From contig NC_070562.1 of NCBI RefSeq assembly GCF_026914185.1, forward strand, positions 2,666,001 to 2,730,000: a DNA stretch of 64,000 nt, given 5' to 3'. The notes under the pieces were generated by a model that saw nothing but the letters and a program-made list of their open reading frames with translations, did not search any database and was not told the DNA's origin. The position numbers and the translations under genes are program-made. This document shows, in pieces, positions 22,538-34,373 of the stretch; positions within the stretch are counted from its first letter, which is position 1, and the number at the start of each line of letters is the position of its first letter. This DNA comes from Puccinia triticina (taxonomy: Eukaryota > Basidiomycota > Pucciniomycetes > Pucciniales > Pucciniaceae).

Positions 22538-23490
22538 CTCAGGACCAGCCTGAGGTGGTCTTGGCTGGAAGTAAAAAAAAGAAAAAAAATTCCGTGGAAC
22601 CGACGTGAGCAACGAGCTGACGTGGTCTCCATGCGTGCCAGGAAGGCACATTGCGGAACCGACGGGGAAAAGTGTGAAGCCCATTGGTTCCACGTGGAAA
22701 AAACCGTTTTGTGGAACCAACGAGCTTACCAAGGGGTTACTGAGCCGATCCTTGTCGGTTCCACAGATTACCCTCCTCTCGTCGGTTCCACAAACGGGCG
22801 GGGCACGAAGTACCCCCACTGTGTACTTCGTGCCCCGCCCACACAAAACAGTTTTTTTCCACGTGGAACCGATGGGCTTCACACTTTTCCCCGTCGGTTC
22901 CACAATGTGCCTTCCTGGCACGCGTGGAGACCACGTCAGCTCGTTGCTCACGTTGGTTCCACGGATTTTTTTTTCTTTTTTTTACTTCCAGCCAAGACCA
23001 CCTCAGGCTGGTCCTGAGGTTTTGAAAGTCCAACAAAACTTGATTTTGAAGAGAGGAAAAAAAATTGAAAAAAAAAAAACTTCACAAAAAAACCTATTGC
23101 AAACCCGATCGCAAACCATTGTTTGGGGGGTTGATAGTGTCTACAGAAGTGAAGTTTAAGAATGCAAAATGTCTGTGTTGTGTGGCACTCCCTCTCATCA
23201 ATGTTCCTTGTCTTGGTTCTGAGTTCGAGTCCCACCGGCAACAATTTTTAACAAGCTGCTCCCGCCAAATTTTTAAGGCCCGCCTACGTGGCCACGTGGG
23301 TTCCACGGGTACACATCTGTAAGTATCTGTGGGATCCTCAGGGCCATCACAAGGTGCCCCCGTGATCCACTTGGTGGAGGTCACGTGAACATGTGGACCA
23401 GCAGCCGCTGGTCCGACCTTGCGCGCGGCCACCACGTGGAGTCCTTGTGGAATCTGTGTGATTTCCCCGGGTGTAGTTACACAATCCCTC
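22538..23490. mobile_element. Foldback element, inner left arm, centre and right arm
   Basis: Continues the left arm after RE3. Sequence from 22538 (TCAGGACCAGCCTGAGG region) to about 22730 is repeated in reverse at about 22840-23020. The right arm then matches 16510-17004 in reverse out to about 23490. The two strands even yield near-identical open frames starting MSNELTWSP, which is a by-product of the palindrome and not a gene. The centre holds an 18-bp perfect stem (22796-22813 with 22823-22840). Undivided length would be about 1.45 kb. A plus-strand tRNA-like B box (GAGTTCGAGTCCCACC) lies near 23220. Confidence 0.8.
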
Positions 23491-23889
23491 CAACAAAAAT
23501 CAACAATAAATCAACTTGACCCCACCTTTTTTTACTTTTCCTATATACTAACATCATTTTTTCCTCTTTCTAAAAATTGATTAAATACATACATAAAAAC
23601 AAGAAACAAACAAATAAAAGACAAAACAAATAAATAAATAAGAAAATACAATACAATAATTAAAATAAAATACATTCAGAAGTTAAAAACACATAAATAT
23701 TCAACATATTTCTTCTTTCTTTTCCTTTCTTTCTTCCAATCAAACCTCAAGACTAGCATTAACAACTCATACACGGACAACAAACAATATCAAGACAACT
23801 TCAAGACATCAAGACACAACTCTACACTTTGGATAACAACAACAATCAAAACAGAATTGTCTGGGGACAGACATTAAGTTGGGGGAGGA
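23491..23889 (+). mobile_element. 3' untranslated tail of a truncated Ty3-type element
   Basis: A-rich non-coding sequence ending with the polypurine tract TTAAGTTGGGGGAGGA directly before an LTR start at 23890. No coding sequence of this element remains; the foldback element abuts its left side. Confidence 0.55.
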
Positions 23890-24970
23890 TGTGGTATGCT
23901 TTATGGTTGCCCATCTAGCCCATTTCAAAATTGCCTTTTTTCTCATATGTAAACTCTCAAATCAACCAATATGGCGGCACCACTGGATTCTACGGCCAAA
24001 ACTACACAGGACACCATGGACAACACACCTTACACCCCTCTGGATCACAATTTACACCCTCTTCAAGACACCATCATTCAGTTACATACACAAAAAACAC
24101 CATACTCAGGTCATGTAATCTGTTACATGAACCACACTTAACCAGGACATGTAATCAGTTACATGGAACACCCTGACAGCTTGTCTACCCTTTACATATA
24201 CTTTACCTCATCAGCTGCACTCATTACATTGTGCTATGCACATGTCATGCAGTGTCATGCAGTGTTATGCACACTTGATGCAGGCTTATGCAGTCTTATG
24301 CAGGTGCATGCAGACTAGTGTAATAGGGGCTGCAGTCTGACAGTTGAAAGATGACATCATGCAGGTGTCAAGATAGCAAAAACCGCTCCTGCAGCTTGCA
24401 GATGACATCAGTTGACAGGCCAGGCCAGCTAAAATATCTCACCTCCTATTTCTCACTAGCTAAATTCCCTCATATGACATCATGACCTCATGTGAACTGT
24501 CAACCACCAGCCAAAATACCTCATTGTAGCTTTCAGGGCAGCTAAAACCCCTCATTCCCTTGTTCCCCTGGAGCTAAAATGTCTCACTCTTTTCTATTTA
24601 AGGAGGCTCTCCTCCCCCCAGTTGTAATTTCTCTCAGCAAACTACTTGCACTCAGCTTACCCCATAACAGTACAATACTTGCTCACTCTACAGTATGAGC
24701 CCCACTCTATATTGTGGTTTTCAAACCCTTACATACAAATGACAACCTCATTACAACACTTACTCATCAGCTACATCACCATAACCCTTAAGCCACCTGC
24801 TCAAAGTAGGCTATCTTTTGATACACCTCCACTATCACTACATTAAACCTTCCAATTGTAGATTGGGGGGCTTGTTTTAGTGTCTAGTGACCCAGGAAAG
24901 GCAGAGGTAACCTCATTCATCCCTTTCCACACTCAGCAAAAGGTTCTCAGGAACACTTTTGAGCTTTACA
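23890..24970 (+). repeat. LTR of a Ty3-type element (about 1.08 kb)
   Basis: Starts TGTGGTATGC after the purine tract and ends CTTTACA near 24970, the point where similarity to the LTRs at 60203-61176 and 43207-43234 stops. It contains degenerate TATGCAG-type short repeats (about 24230-24310) and a TATTTAAGG box near 24596. The GTAGCTTTCAGGGCAGCTAAAA phrase is shared, with changes, with the 60.8 kb copy. Confidence 0.6.
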
Positions 24971-26209
24971 CGGCTTTGCTGCGCTGTTTGCAGCGAAGCT
25001 GTTTCACCCTTGAATGTGGTAAGCCAATCCTGATCTACCCAGAAAACCAGCAACCATCAATCACAAGGCTTTTACACCTCAAGAATAAATCCCAAACCTC
25101 TGGCCCCCTTGTCAGTAATGCCCAAGGCCCTCAACATACCCACTCAATATAATCTGGATAACATTATTTCCTCTTCTCACATTCCCCCTCTCTTAGATAC
25201 ACCCTCTCCCTAGTCTCAAACATCTACCCAGATCACATGTTACCACCTTCTTCTAGTGTTTCCTTAAAACTAAAAGAATTCAGAAGACTAAAAGTTTTAT
25301 TTATTTTAATTAGAACTCATTTTTATCTACATAAGTCAGAAAAAGAGAGCAGATCTGATTTGAATTTTAGCTAAAAGAAGGCGTGTAGACCACTGCTTGC
25401 TTAAGATGGTTGTATATAGAAGTAGGGGTTTAGCTGAGAGAGAGAATGTAGCTATTTCTCTTTGGCTGATGAGTCCGGGCTACAAAAATCATTTGCTTGT
25501 TAGCCTATTATCTTCTTTGTCTCTGAGGACCCTTGGTCCTTACTTGAGTTTCTGTAACCCCTCCCCTCAGAGGTGTCACAAACAGGATCACAGGATCCCA
25601 AAGGATCCCCTACTTAAGCCAACCAACCACTCCCTCGCCCCTCCTGGCTCGGCAGAGATCGCCTTCACATCTCTCCCGAGCCAGGTAAGCTCCTTTTCCA
25701 AAACCCCCTCTTTCCCTCTTTCCCCTCTTATCAGACCTGCTTGTGTATATAGACTAACAGAGAGATCGCCTTCACATCTCTCCCGAGCCAGAAATTCATC
25801 CTACCGCGGTTCTAGAACCGCTTGAGGCCCTGCCTCTGTGTCCCTGAGTTCCTGTCCCAGTGAAGAGCCCTGACTCTCTGAAGCGGGCTCTTACACTTTT
25901 TTTTTCTAGAACCTCCCACACCGATACGAGCTTGACCTACCTGCGCCTGACGCTCGACTGTATCCCCTGACCTGCATCCAAACCCTGCCTGCCCTGAACC
26001 AACAAACCTAAACCCTTCTGAAACCTGCCCTGACCCAACAAGCCTGAGCCTGCGCCTGACCCAAGCCTGAACCCTGTCTACCCTCCTGAACCCTGCCTGC
26101 TCTGAATTGACGAACCTGAACCCTCCCTGTCAGGCTACACTCATTACATATTAACTAAATACACTCCATTATATACATAGTATGACATCATTTACACTGT
26201 TTCTGCAGC
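24971..26209. other. Spacer with stem-loops and a duplicated 30-bp motif
   Basis: No gene is supported. It holds a hairpin at about 24965-24995 (GCTTTGCTGC and complement), a 16-bp perfect palindrome GCGGTTCTAGAACCGC near 25805, a stem of eight bases (AAGAGCCC/GGGCTCTT) near 25862-25892, and C-rich degenerate CCTGAACCC repeats at 25930-26130. Confidence 0.5.
25657..25793. repeat. Direct repeat of about 30 bp, two copies
   Basis: GAGATCGCCTTCACATCTCT plus CCCGAGCCAG occurs at about 25657-25685 and again at about 25764-25793. The first copy lies in a stem-loop closed by CTGGCTCGG and CCGAGCCAG and is followed by GTAAGC, a possible splice donor. Confidence 0.75.
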
Positions 26210-26214
26210 CTCAG

Positions 26215-26682
26215 TGTGAGGATCAAGCTACTACCCAACTCGCTATGTATAGGCTATGAAGTTAAATCCGAGAGGATAACTCGCCAATTGCTTGGATAGT
26301 AACAAGAGTTAAGTTCTACATGATACGTGATAGAAGCTTAATGGAGATACTTGATTTATAATAAGGTTTTTATGTTGATAAGGTTGATAACAATATCTGG
26401 ATTTCTGAGTGAATGATAAATAAAGAAATATCCCGATGAAGAAAAGAGGAAAGGGGAAAACAAAGCTCTTCGGACAGAGTAACATAAAGACAGGATTCGC
26501 AAACACTTCGATGACGTCAAAGATTAATTTAAGAACATGTCATCAATCATGCGCAATCGAAATCAATCAAAAAGAATAAAGAGATACTCTTGCCAATCAG
26601 CCTGTTAGTCAGACCAAAGATAAACCCATAATCAGGTAAGCATTCGATAAACAAACCCATAATCTGCAAGGTGTTCGTTACA
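26215..26682 (-). repeat. RE4 3' LTR (468 bp)
   Basis: On the minus strand it runs TGTAACGAAC to CCTCACA, with canonical TG...CA ends. Confidence 0.9.
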
Positions 26683-26704
26683 AAATAAGCCTTGGCTACT
26701 ACAC

Positions 26705-28389
26705 CTAAGACTTGTCACCTTTATTTTTCTTGCTTGTTTTCTTCTTGTTCAACTCCGTCAACCGTCTGAAATTTTCTACAAATTTATTAGCCGACAACGG
26801 GATATGATTCTGGGAAACCCATGTATCCTCCCCCGGAGTAGAATTATTCCATGCAATTAAATAATCAAATTTACCCTTGGACGCGCTCCTGACATCCAGA
26901 ACCGCTTTGATGTTCTTCCAGTTGGCAACCTGATCGTCAGTGTAATATTTCTCCTTAATCCCCAAATTCAACAACTGGCCCTCAACCAAAGCAGGGGAAA
27001 CATATTGAGTTAGCAAAGATACATTAAATACTGGATGGAGTTTTGGATAATCAGAAGCTAAATCCAACTCTACCGCATTCGGGCCCACCATTTTGACCAC
27101 CTTAAACGGACCGATGTATCTGTAATCCAATTTTGAATTAACCCTTTGAGACTGAATGAATTTTCTTAGCAACAAAACCAATTTGCCCTTCAAATATACC
27201 GGTGCATCTCTCTTACCTTTGTTATAGTATTCCGCCTGTTTAATCTGTGCCTGTCGCAAGCATTCAATAACAGTCTCCTGCGTTATTTGCAAATCTACCA
27301 AAAATTCATCCAATCCTTTTTGGCCTGTATTCTCCGTCATAATGTTAAAGCGGGGGTGAAAACCGTAGGAAAAGAAGAAGGGGGAAATTTTCAAACTTGC
27401 CGAATCAGTGTTATTAATTGCAAACTCCGCCATGTCCAAAAACTTGTCCCAATTGTCTTGATAGTAAGAACAAAAGTGTCAAAGATAATCCTCAACAACC
27501 TGGTTCATCCTTTCCGTTTGTCCATTGGTCTGAGGATGATAAGCGGTAGACAGCGCCGACCTAATGCTGAGGGACTTCATCAATTCCTTCCAAAAATCAC
27601 TAACAAAAGTAGTACCTCTATCCGAAACAATCTTATCAGGAAGCCCGTGTAAACAAAAAATATGTTTCTTAAACAAACCAGCCAGAACCGCCAAAGAAGC
27701 AGCTTCCTTACATGGAATGAAGTGTGTCAATTTACTGAGCAAGTCAATAACCACCAGGATCAAATCAAAACCCCCGGACAAGGGAAGCTTAACAATCATA
27801 TCCATGCCTATCACACTCCACGGCTTCGGATTTGCCACGATGGAGACCAGTTTTCCATCTGGCGATCTCCGTCTTGCCTTAACCCGTTGGCATGAGTCAC
27901 AACTTGTGACGTATTTGATCACCGCCGCTCGTACACCCGGCCAGGAAAAAGTCCTAGTCAGAGTGGAAAAAGTCTTTGCAATCCCAGGATGTCCTACCGC
28001 CGGCGAGTCATGATACATGGCCAGAATCCTAGTCTGTAAAGATAGAGGAACCAAGACTCTGTTGTTATACCAATAAATATCGTCAGTTAAAGTAATCATC
28101 CTGTCAGCCACCTCCCCAGGCGTATAAAACCTCCCAAAATAAGATAACAAGCTAGAGGTTGGTCGCTGAAAGAATAAATCATGAGAAGTAAAGGGCGACC
28201 CCGTACTACCACTTCCCATTACATTACATGAAACCATTCGCTTAGTAATTAGACTCGCATCGCCCATAACAACCCTTCCTGTACAAAAGTCATCTCGGCG
28301 GCTTGGGCCATCTGCAGGATTTTTGGAACCAGTGATGTGATAGATCAACATGTTGAAATTATCTAAAAAGAGAGCCCACCAAGCCTGAC
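26705..28389 (-). pseudogene. RE4 Pol, 3' part: integrase and chromodomain
   Basis: Opens in a new phase after a frameshift near 28389. The zinc domain has HDSPAVGHPGIAKT and CDSCQRVK. The core has GMDMIVKLP, VSDRGTTF and HPQTNGQTERMNQ (DD35E). TGA at 27479 interrupts the highly conserved block just after EDYL, where related elements as I recall them have Arg. The last 244 codons (27439-26705) hold the GPF motif region and a chromodomain-like segment with DYLIAWNN and EDTW (about 26910-26810). Chromodomains steer integration to particular chromatin in this lineage. True stop at 26705. Confidence 0.83.
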
Positions 28390-30347
28390 TTAGCAGTCTT
28401 AAAGTACAAAAGGTTAGAATGGTCCAAATACATCGTGACCGGATTAACCGTGCCCATCAACCAAGCCCGCCACTCCTGACAAGCCGACACGATGGCAAGT
28501 AGTTCCGAATCAAAAATCTTCCAGGAACGTTCCCTGTCCGACAATTTCCGCGAAAAGTAACTTACCGGGAGATAGTCACCTGAACTACTTGGCTGACTCA
28601 AGACCGCGGCAATGGCGTAACCCAAACTATCCACATGGACAACCCTGTTCTTTTCAAAATCAAAATGAAGCAGCAATGGCTCTTTTACAAACAAAGATTT
28701 TAGCGCATTAAATGCAAGAACGGCGTCCTTGGAATTAAGTAAAGTTGAATCACTATACTTATCCTGCGTCAAAGTGGTCAACGGACCCGCCACAGAAGAA
28801 AATGCCAGAATGAATTGCCTATAAAAATTCGTGAATCCCAAAAATTTCCTCAGACCCCGAACCGTCACCGGCATAGGCCAGTCATTAATAGTATCATGCT
28901 TTCACTGGTTCATCTTCAACCCTTTGTCAGTAATATCAAACCCAAGGAAGGTTACCTGTGAGCAGAAGAACTCGCATTTATGTAAAGAGGCTTTCAGCAA
29001 AAACTCCCGCAGCTTTTGCAGAATGGCGCGCAGATCAAGCATATGCTGTTCCTTTGTCTTTGAATAAACAAGAATGTCATCAATATGAACGAAGCAACAC
29101 ACATCCAAATACTCACGCAAGACATGTTGAATAAACCTCTGAAAGGTTGCGGGCGCGTTGGCCAGCCCGAATGGCATGACTTGATACTCATACAACCCCC
29201 AAGGAGTCCTGAACGCTGTTTTCCATTCATGTCCGTCCGCCACGCGTAAAAGATTGAAGGCCGCCTTAAGATCAATCTTGGAAAGGAACTTAGAGCCCTG
29301 TAAGTTGTTAAGGAGATGAGCAATCACGGGTAAAGGATATGAATCTCGGACCGTCATATTGTTGAGGATCTGATAATTAACACACGGTCGATTTGCCTTC
29401 CCTTCCACCTTCACATAAAAGATGGGAGCCGCTGCCGACGAAGAAGACAACCTAATGAAACCCTTGGCTAAGTTATTGTCAACATACGTTTTCAATTCAT
29501 CTCTCTCCGCCTTGCTTAAGTTGTACATCTTACCAAACAGAGGAACTGCACCATCCTTTAGATTAACCTTGCAATCAAATTGCCCCCGGTGGGGCGGCAA
29601 ACGTGCCAAATACTCTGTGACGAAGACGTCTGCAAACTCCTGAGTAAGTGATTTAGCTTCATTACAAGTGGAGTTACAGATCTCTTGTACACTATCATAC
29701 ATTACAATGTTGCTGTCAGAACCTCCAACAAATGATCCTGAGTCCTTCAACCATGAATTACCTAATATCATATTAGCAGAAGCTAACGTTGTTAAATAAA
29801 GAGTTACTTGCGAACAAAGAAAAGATTCGCAAGCGGTGGGAATCAAGACATTCCCTTTTGCGTAAGAAACTATTTCGCCCAAGGATGCAACCAACCCATC
29901 AAAAGATTTGCACTGAACCTTGATCGGCATGTCGAAAGTTTCAATCTTGATCTTCTTAGCAAAATTAATGTCAATGAACGAAGCGGATGCACCGGAATCA
30001 ACCAACACATAAACATCAGTTTTAACATTATCACCAGTCAAAAGAGCGCCGTTAAAGAAAGGGTGGTTATCTGTTTGAGAAGCCTTCTTAACAAAATGAG
30101 TTTGCTTACAGTCTGCCGCATTCATCTTTTGCGACATACAGGCGTTAAAGAACACCTCACCCGCCAACATATCCTCCACATGAATAGCATCAGCCGATAA
30201 AACAGGGTCGTCCAACAAATCATGACTGGCCTGGTCCGAAGAGCGCTTCTTGAAGGGTAATCCATCAACCTCCGCCAAAGATTGTCTCTTCTTTCCCTTG
30301 TCAGGCCAACCCGCAGGAGAGTCGGAGCCAGCGTCATCCTCTTGCGC
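28359..30347 (-). pseudogene. pol: RE4 Pol, 5' part: protease, reverse transcriptase, RNase H
   Basis: In the same phase as Gag beyond a TGA at 30348. The protease motif VLVDSGASASF is near 30010-29970. Reverse transcriptase spans about 29430-28960, with KIDLKAAFN and a FVHIDDILVYS catalytic box near 29085. RT position CVNYQ replaces the usual VDYR-type block. TGA at 28902 separates RT from RNase H, which continues to about 28390 with HVDSLGYAI, FDSELLAIV and YLDHSN. A frameshift then moves the sequence into the integrase phase. Confidence 0.83.
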
Positions 30348-31979
30348 TCAAGGATTTTCTCGACGATATCCCAAAGGTGCCCGTCGAGACAGATTTTCCG
30401 GGGCCCATTTGGAATCACTTCGCCTCCCGGATTTCTTCTTTCGGACCGAACCCCCCCACTCCTTCCACAATTGCAACATGTCCGTCATATCCATTTTCAT
30501 TTCCGCACCCAAAGTACATCCACGTTTTTGATAATGAGCATCATCAAACCTGCCACCGCAACAAATACATATGTTCCGATCCACACATTCTTGACAAAAG
30601 TCCGCATAAGAAAAATTAGTGTCCTTCATAGCAGCAGCGACTTTGTCCAAATCCATGGCATCCCCATCGGGAACCTTGGCAGGTTGTTGATGAGAAACAG
30701 AGGGGAGGTGATGAGATGGAGGATTGGAAGGGCGTGGAGGAGGGTTGAACTTTGGGTTGAGAATTTTCGTTACACCGGCCAAGTTCTTGGAAACCAAAAC
30801 CGCTATTTCCTGTTTCTCCCCCAAATTTTTGACATCATTCCACGGTCCCCTGATAAGCGCCAATTTGACCAAGTTGCCGTAGATAGCTTTGTCATAAGCT
30901 TTACACTTCGACCGATTGTCTAGAACTAAAGGTCGCAACAAAGATTTGAACAAAATGTTGAACTCCTCTATAGATCTGTTGCCTTGACAAGCCGCATAAA
31001 AAGCTGCTTCCGCTTCTTCTAACTCATGGTGATTAGCAAAGGTATGCTCAATAGAGTTGATAAAAGAATTGATATCTTGAAGCTCAGCTATAACGTAATC
31101 CATCCTAGACAAAGCTTTGAGAGTTGGCAAGTTGAGCGCCGCCGCATTATTAGAAAGCAATCCACGCCACCACATATAGGAAGGGACCTCGCCATCCATA
31201 CGCCCAGGTCCTGCACGAAAATAACCCAATACCCATAAAATTTTCTGCTTCTCGGTGTTGAATTGCTCGCCAATTCGCTCAAACGTGTTTCTCATCGTGA
31301 AGCAAAAATTGTTAGTTTCGCAAGGAGAACCGGTAAAGAAAATATGCGATTGATGGGGAGGCTCTACAAAGATTTGTGACACCGCCGGCTGGGAATTGAA
31401 AACCTCCAAACGCCCCAGTCTGCCACCCAAAGAGTTGGTGGAGCCTTCAAAAAGTCCTCGAAGGTGCGTGATTGACTGATTGTTTGAGGCCTGAGTCTTC
31501 ATTAATTCGGCGTGAAAAATATCCTTGATGTTCTTAGTTTCGGCCTGCAAATTGGTAATTGCCGTCTTATCTTGTTGCGCTTGAGCATTCAGAAGAGCAA
31601 TTGATGCCGCTTGCGCTTGAATTAAAGTTGATTGCGTTGAGTTGTCGACCCGTAAATTAGAAAGTAGAGCCGAAATGTCATTGTCCACAATAGGATGGCC
31701 CTGTTGTTGGTTGGTGTTCAATGGCCCCTGTTGCGGATGATATTGGTTACCGGATGTTGAAGGAACTTGTTGAGGCTGCGGAGAAGTTGTTGGAATGTAT
31801 CAAGGCAAGAACGTCGTAAACAATGGAGAATTGTGATCGAATGGAGACGGGGTGTTGACCAAAAAAAATTGTTGGGAGGAATTTGGGATTGGAAGAACGG
31901 CAGGTGAAGGTGGAGATGGTGTTAAAACAGGAGAGTTTCGAAGGGGAGTAATTGGTGCGATATTGGAGACTTTGGACAT
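30348..31979 (-). pseudogene. gag: RE4 Gag
   Basis: ATG at 31979 opens a Pro/Ser-rich N terminus, interrupted by TGA at 31800-31802 and then open to a TGA at 30348. The capsid-like region is about 31500-30850. A cysteine/histidine cluster CICCGGRFDDAHYQKRGC (CX2CX7HX5C, an unusual spacing for a zinc knuckle) is near 30570-30520. Beyond the final TGA the same phase reads directly into Pol, so Gag and Pol are separated by a single UGA. Confidence 0.82.
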
Positions 31980-32048
31980 CGTTGAAAGGAAAAAAAAAAT
32001 TAAATATAAAGATTCTTGATAGTAATTTTCAAATGATTGGAATATAAC

Positions 32049-32516
32049 TGTGAGGATCAATCTACTACCCAACTCGCTATGTATAGGCTATGAAGTTAAA
32101 TCCGAGAGGATAACTCGCCGATTGCTTGGATAGTAACAAGATTTAAGTTCTACATGATACGTGATAGAAGCTTAATGGAGATACTTGATTTATAATAAGG
32201 TTTTTATGTTGATAAGGTTGATAACAATATCTGGATTTCTGAGTGAATGATAAATAAAGAAATATTCCGATGAAGAAAAGAGGAAAGGGGAAAACAAAGC
32301 TCTTCGGACAGAGTAACATAAAGACAGGATTCACAAACACTTCGATGACGTCAAAGATTAATTTAAGAACACGTCATCAATCATGCGCAATCGAAATCAA
32401 TCAAAAAGAATAAAGAGATACTCTTGCCAATCAGCCTGTTAGTCAGACCAAAGATAAACCCATAATCAGGTAAGCATTCAATAAACAAACCCATAATCTA
32501 CAAGGTGTTTGTTACC
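32049..32516 (-). repeat. RE4 5' LTR (468 bp)
   Basis: About ten substitutions from the 3' LTR. The terminal base at 32516 is changed relative to the partner. The sequence just inside (minus strand from 32048) does not resemble a tRNA 3'-end complement, so the primer is unknown. Confidence 0.9.
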
Positions 32517-32521
32517 CTCAG

Positions 32522-34166
32522 ACTTTGTGTATACACTAATTACCCCTGTATGACAGCTCATACAGTCTACTGTCACTTTATGCATGAGTTAGAATGTTCT
32601 GTTGTATATTCTGACATCATGTATGCACCCCTGGCATATTGAGAATGTTCTGTGGTATATTCTGACACCATCCATGTCCTGTTTCAGGAACCCCAAATTC
32701 AGGAAATTGGTGCAACTGCAACACACCCTGCAGACCTGAACCCAATTTTACCCAAAAAAAATGCAGAAATAATTTAAAAATTCTTTGTGCAGGAACTTTG
32801 TTTTCCTGGATTGGGCTTCCTGAACTGGGACCTGCACCATGTTTGAAACCCCCTATTGTAAAGGTTACATTGTTGCTCCAAGGTACCTTGGCGGGGAAGG
32901 GGCTGCTTCGCCGCCCGCGCCAGCACAGCGAGACAGCCCTGATTGTGGGCTGCGTTAAACTAGCAATACTTTGAATCATAGCAAATGGAAGTTGAATCTA
33001 TTCAGCAGGGGGAATATGATCACCGGAAGCACATGTATTAACAAAAAGGTCTGAAGGGGTCTGGAGTCTGGGCAACATTGTGGAAGAGGATCTAGACTAC
33101 ACTCTGTATATTTTTTGTGCATACTGTTACTCAGAATTCTTTGTACATAATGAAACATTTTATTAATATGGCAATTGATATATAAAAACATATAAACTTT
33201 GGAAGCAGGTGTTGCGAATTATCTCTAGTTGACAAGTTTGGCATTTCCTCGGGTTTGGCGCGATTTAGCAGGTGATAATCCTCTATCAACGAATGATTTT
33301 CTTCTAAAGGCCCCGAGTTGGTGGCATCTCCATGAATTTTTGTTTTAGTCGATTCGATTTCAGTAGGCTCAGCATGATCAAAATGAAAATCTCCGGTCGG
33401 GTCACATCTCGCCGGTCCACCTTCGGTACTATCGTATCTTTGAGTGAATCCGAATCGAGTTGGGCTAGCTTCTTGATCTGCGCCCCGTTCAAGTGCCCGA
33501 CCACCAGACGCCCGGGACGCAAGCGCGGGTAGAATCCAAGAAGAAATTTGTGACAAGAGCAAGCTTGATTAGATTTTCAGAATGATCTGGTAGCCAATTA
33601 CCCCCGCTTGTGAGCGTTATCGAGCGTGATAAGTGTTGCGAAGTCGAGTGAAACCTGTGTGAAACCACAGCTTTTGCGAGAACGATTCACACATTTCACA
33701 ACAACAAGCGGGGCCCAGTGGTTAAGAGAAAGAAATGTAGAAAAAAAACTCAACACTAGCCAGCAATGGTAGAAATAACATATTTGTTGTTTTAAACGGG
33801 CCCAGGAAGGTAATTCAAATGGGGACTTGGGATTTGAATTTGAGATTTAAGAGTAAAATGAGCTCGATGTCGAAAGGGGGGGAATAAAGCTCGAGTTTTG
33901 TGCGAGCAGAAGACTGACATAGATGCGGAAACAGAGATATAAACACTCATGTCATGATCATAATACATTTGACTGCGAAGACTGAAAAACATGCAAAGGC
34001 GAGAGAGACAAATCAGTCTACCTAACTGGAAGTTGAACTGTGTTATCTAGCCTTTCTTATCTTTTTCTATATACTCAAAGCTAAACTTGACTTCTGCCTG
34101 AGCTGACTGATCTGAAAAGCACACTGTTGAAATTTCATCTCACTGTTAAAGAGGCGCAAGTACATA
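32522..34166. other. Spacer with one weak coding remnant
   Basis: No clear host gene. A minus-strand stretch at about 33304-33590 reads as ordinary protein (RPGRLVVGHLNGAQIKKLAQ) but lacks an ATG and ends soon after, so it may be an exon or pseudogene fragment. An inverted pair CCCCGCTTGT/ACAAGCGGGG at about 33601-33715 brackets roughly 115 bp and may be a tiny MITE. Confidence 0.35.
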
Positions 34167-34373
34167 TTAGGGGGGTTCACAATAGGATTTTAATAAAATT
34201 TTAAAGCTCATTTTAAGGCCTTTATGAACAATGTTTTGGAATTTTTTTAAGCTGTTCACATTTGGGTGTTCCTTGGCAATCAGAGCAACTTCTACGTTTT
34301 CTGAAAATTGGTTCACAAAGTCCTTAAAATGGGCTCTAAAGTTTTATTAAAATCCTATTGTGAACCCCCCTAA
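34167..34373. mobile_element. Mariner-like MITE, 207 bp
   Basis: Terminal inverted repeats of about 32 bp begin TTAGGGGGGTTCACAATAGG, with complete mirror identity at the right end. TA dinucleotides flank both sides (34165-34166 and 34374-34375), as expected for Tc1/mariner insertion. A second inner inverted pair lies around CTCATTTTAAGG and CCTTAAAATGGG. No coding capacity. Confidence 0.85.

Larger units (their letters stand above)
26215..32516 (-). mobile_element. RE4: Ty3/gypsy chromovirus
   Basis: Bounded by 468-bp LTRs (26215-26682 and 32049-32516). Target duplicate CTCAG is at 26210-26214 and 32517-32521. On the minus strand: Gag, protease, RT, RNase H, integrase and a C-terminal chromodomain. 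The LTRs differ at about ten positions by eye, half of them CpG transitions. The coding region carries four in-frame TGA stops and one frameshift, so the copy is older than RE2, RE3 and RE6 and is dead. Confidence 0.93.

Noticed and set aside
22478..23159. Two open frames on opposite strands with almost the same protein (MSNELTWSP...)
   Set aside because: They arise from the palindromic foldback element read from each side; no domain or start context supports a gene.
25930..26130. C-rich CCTGAACCC/CCTAAACCC repeats as an internal telomere
   Set aside because: Units are too irregular and only one or two match a CCCTAA-like repeat.
32020..32048. Self-priming (Tf1-like) site in RE4
   Set aside because: The sequence inside the 5' LTR has no convincing complement in the LTR; only a six-base match was found.
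33131..33562. Secreted protein gene on the minus strand
   Set aside because: The apparent signal-like start has no ATG (TTG only), and another phase looks more protein-like over the same bases.
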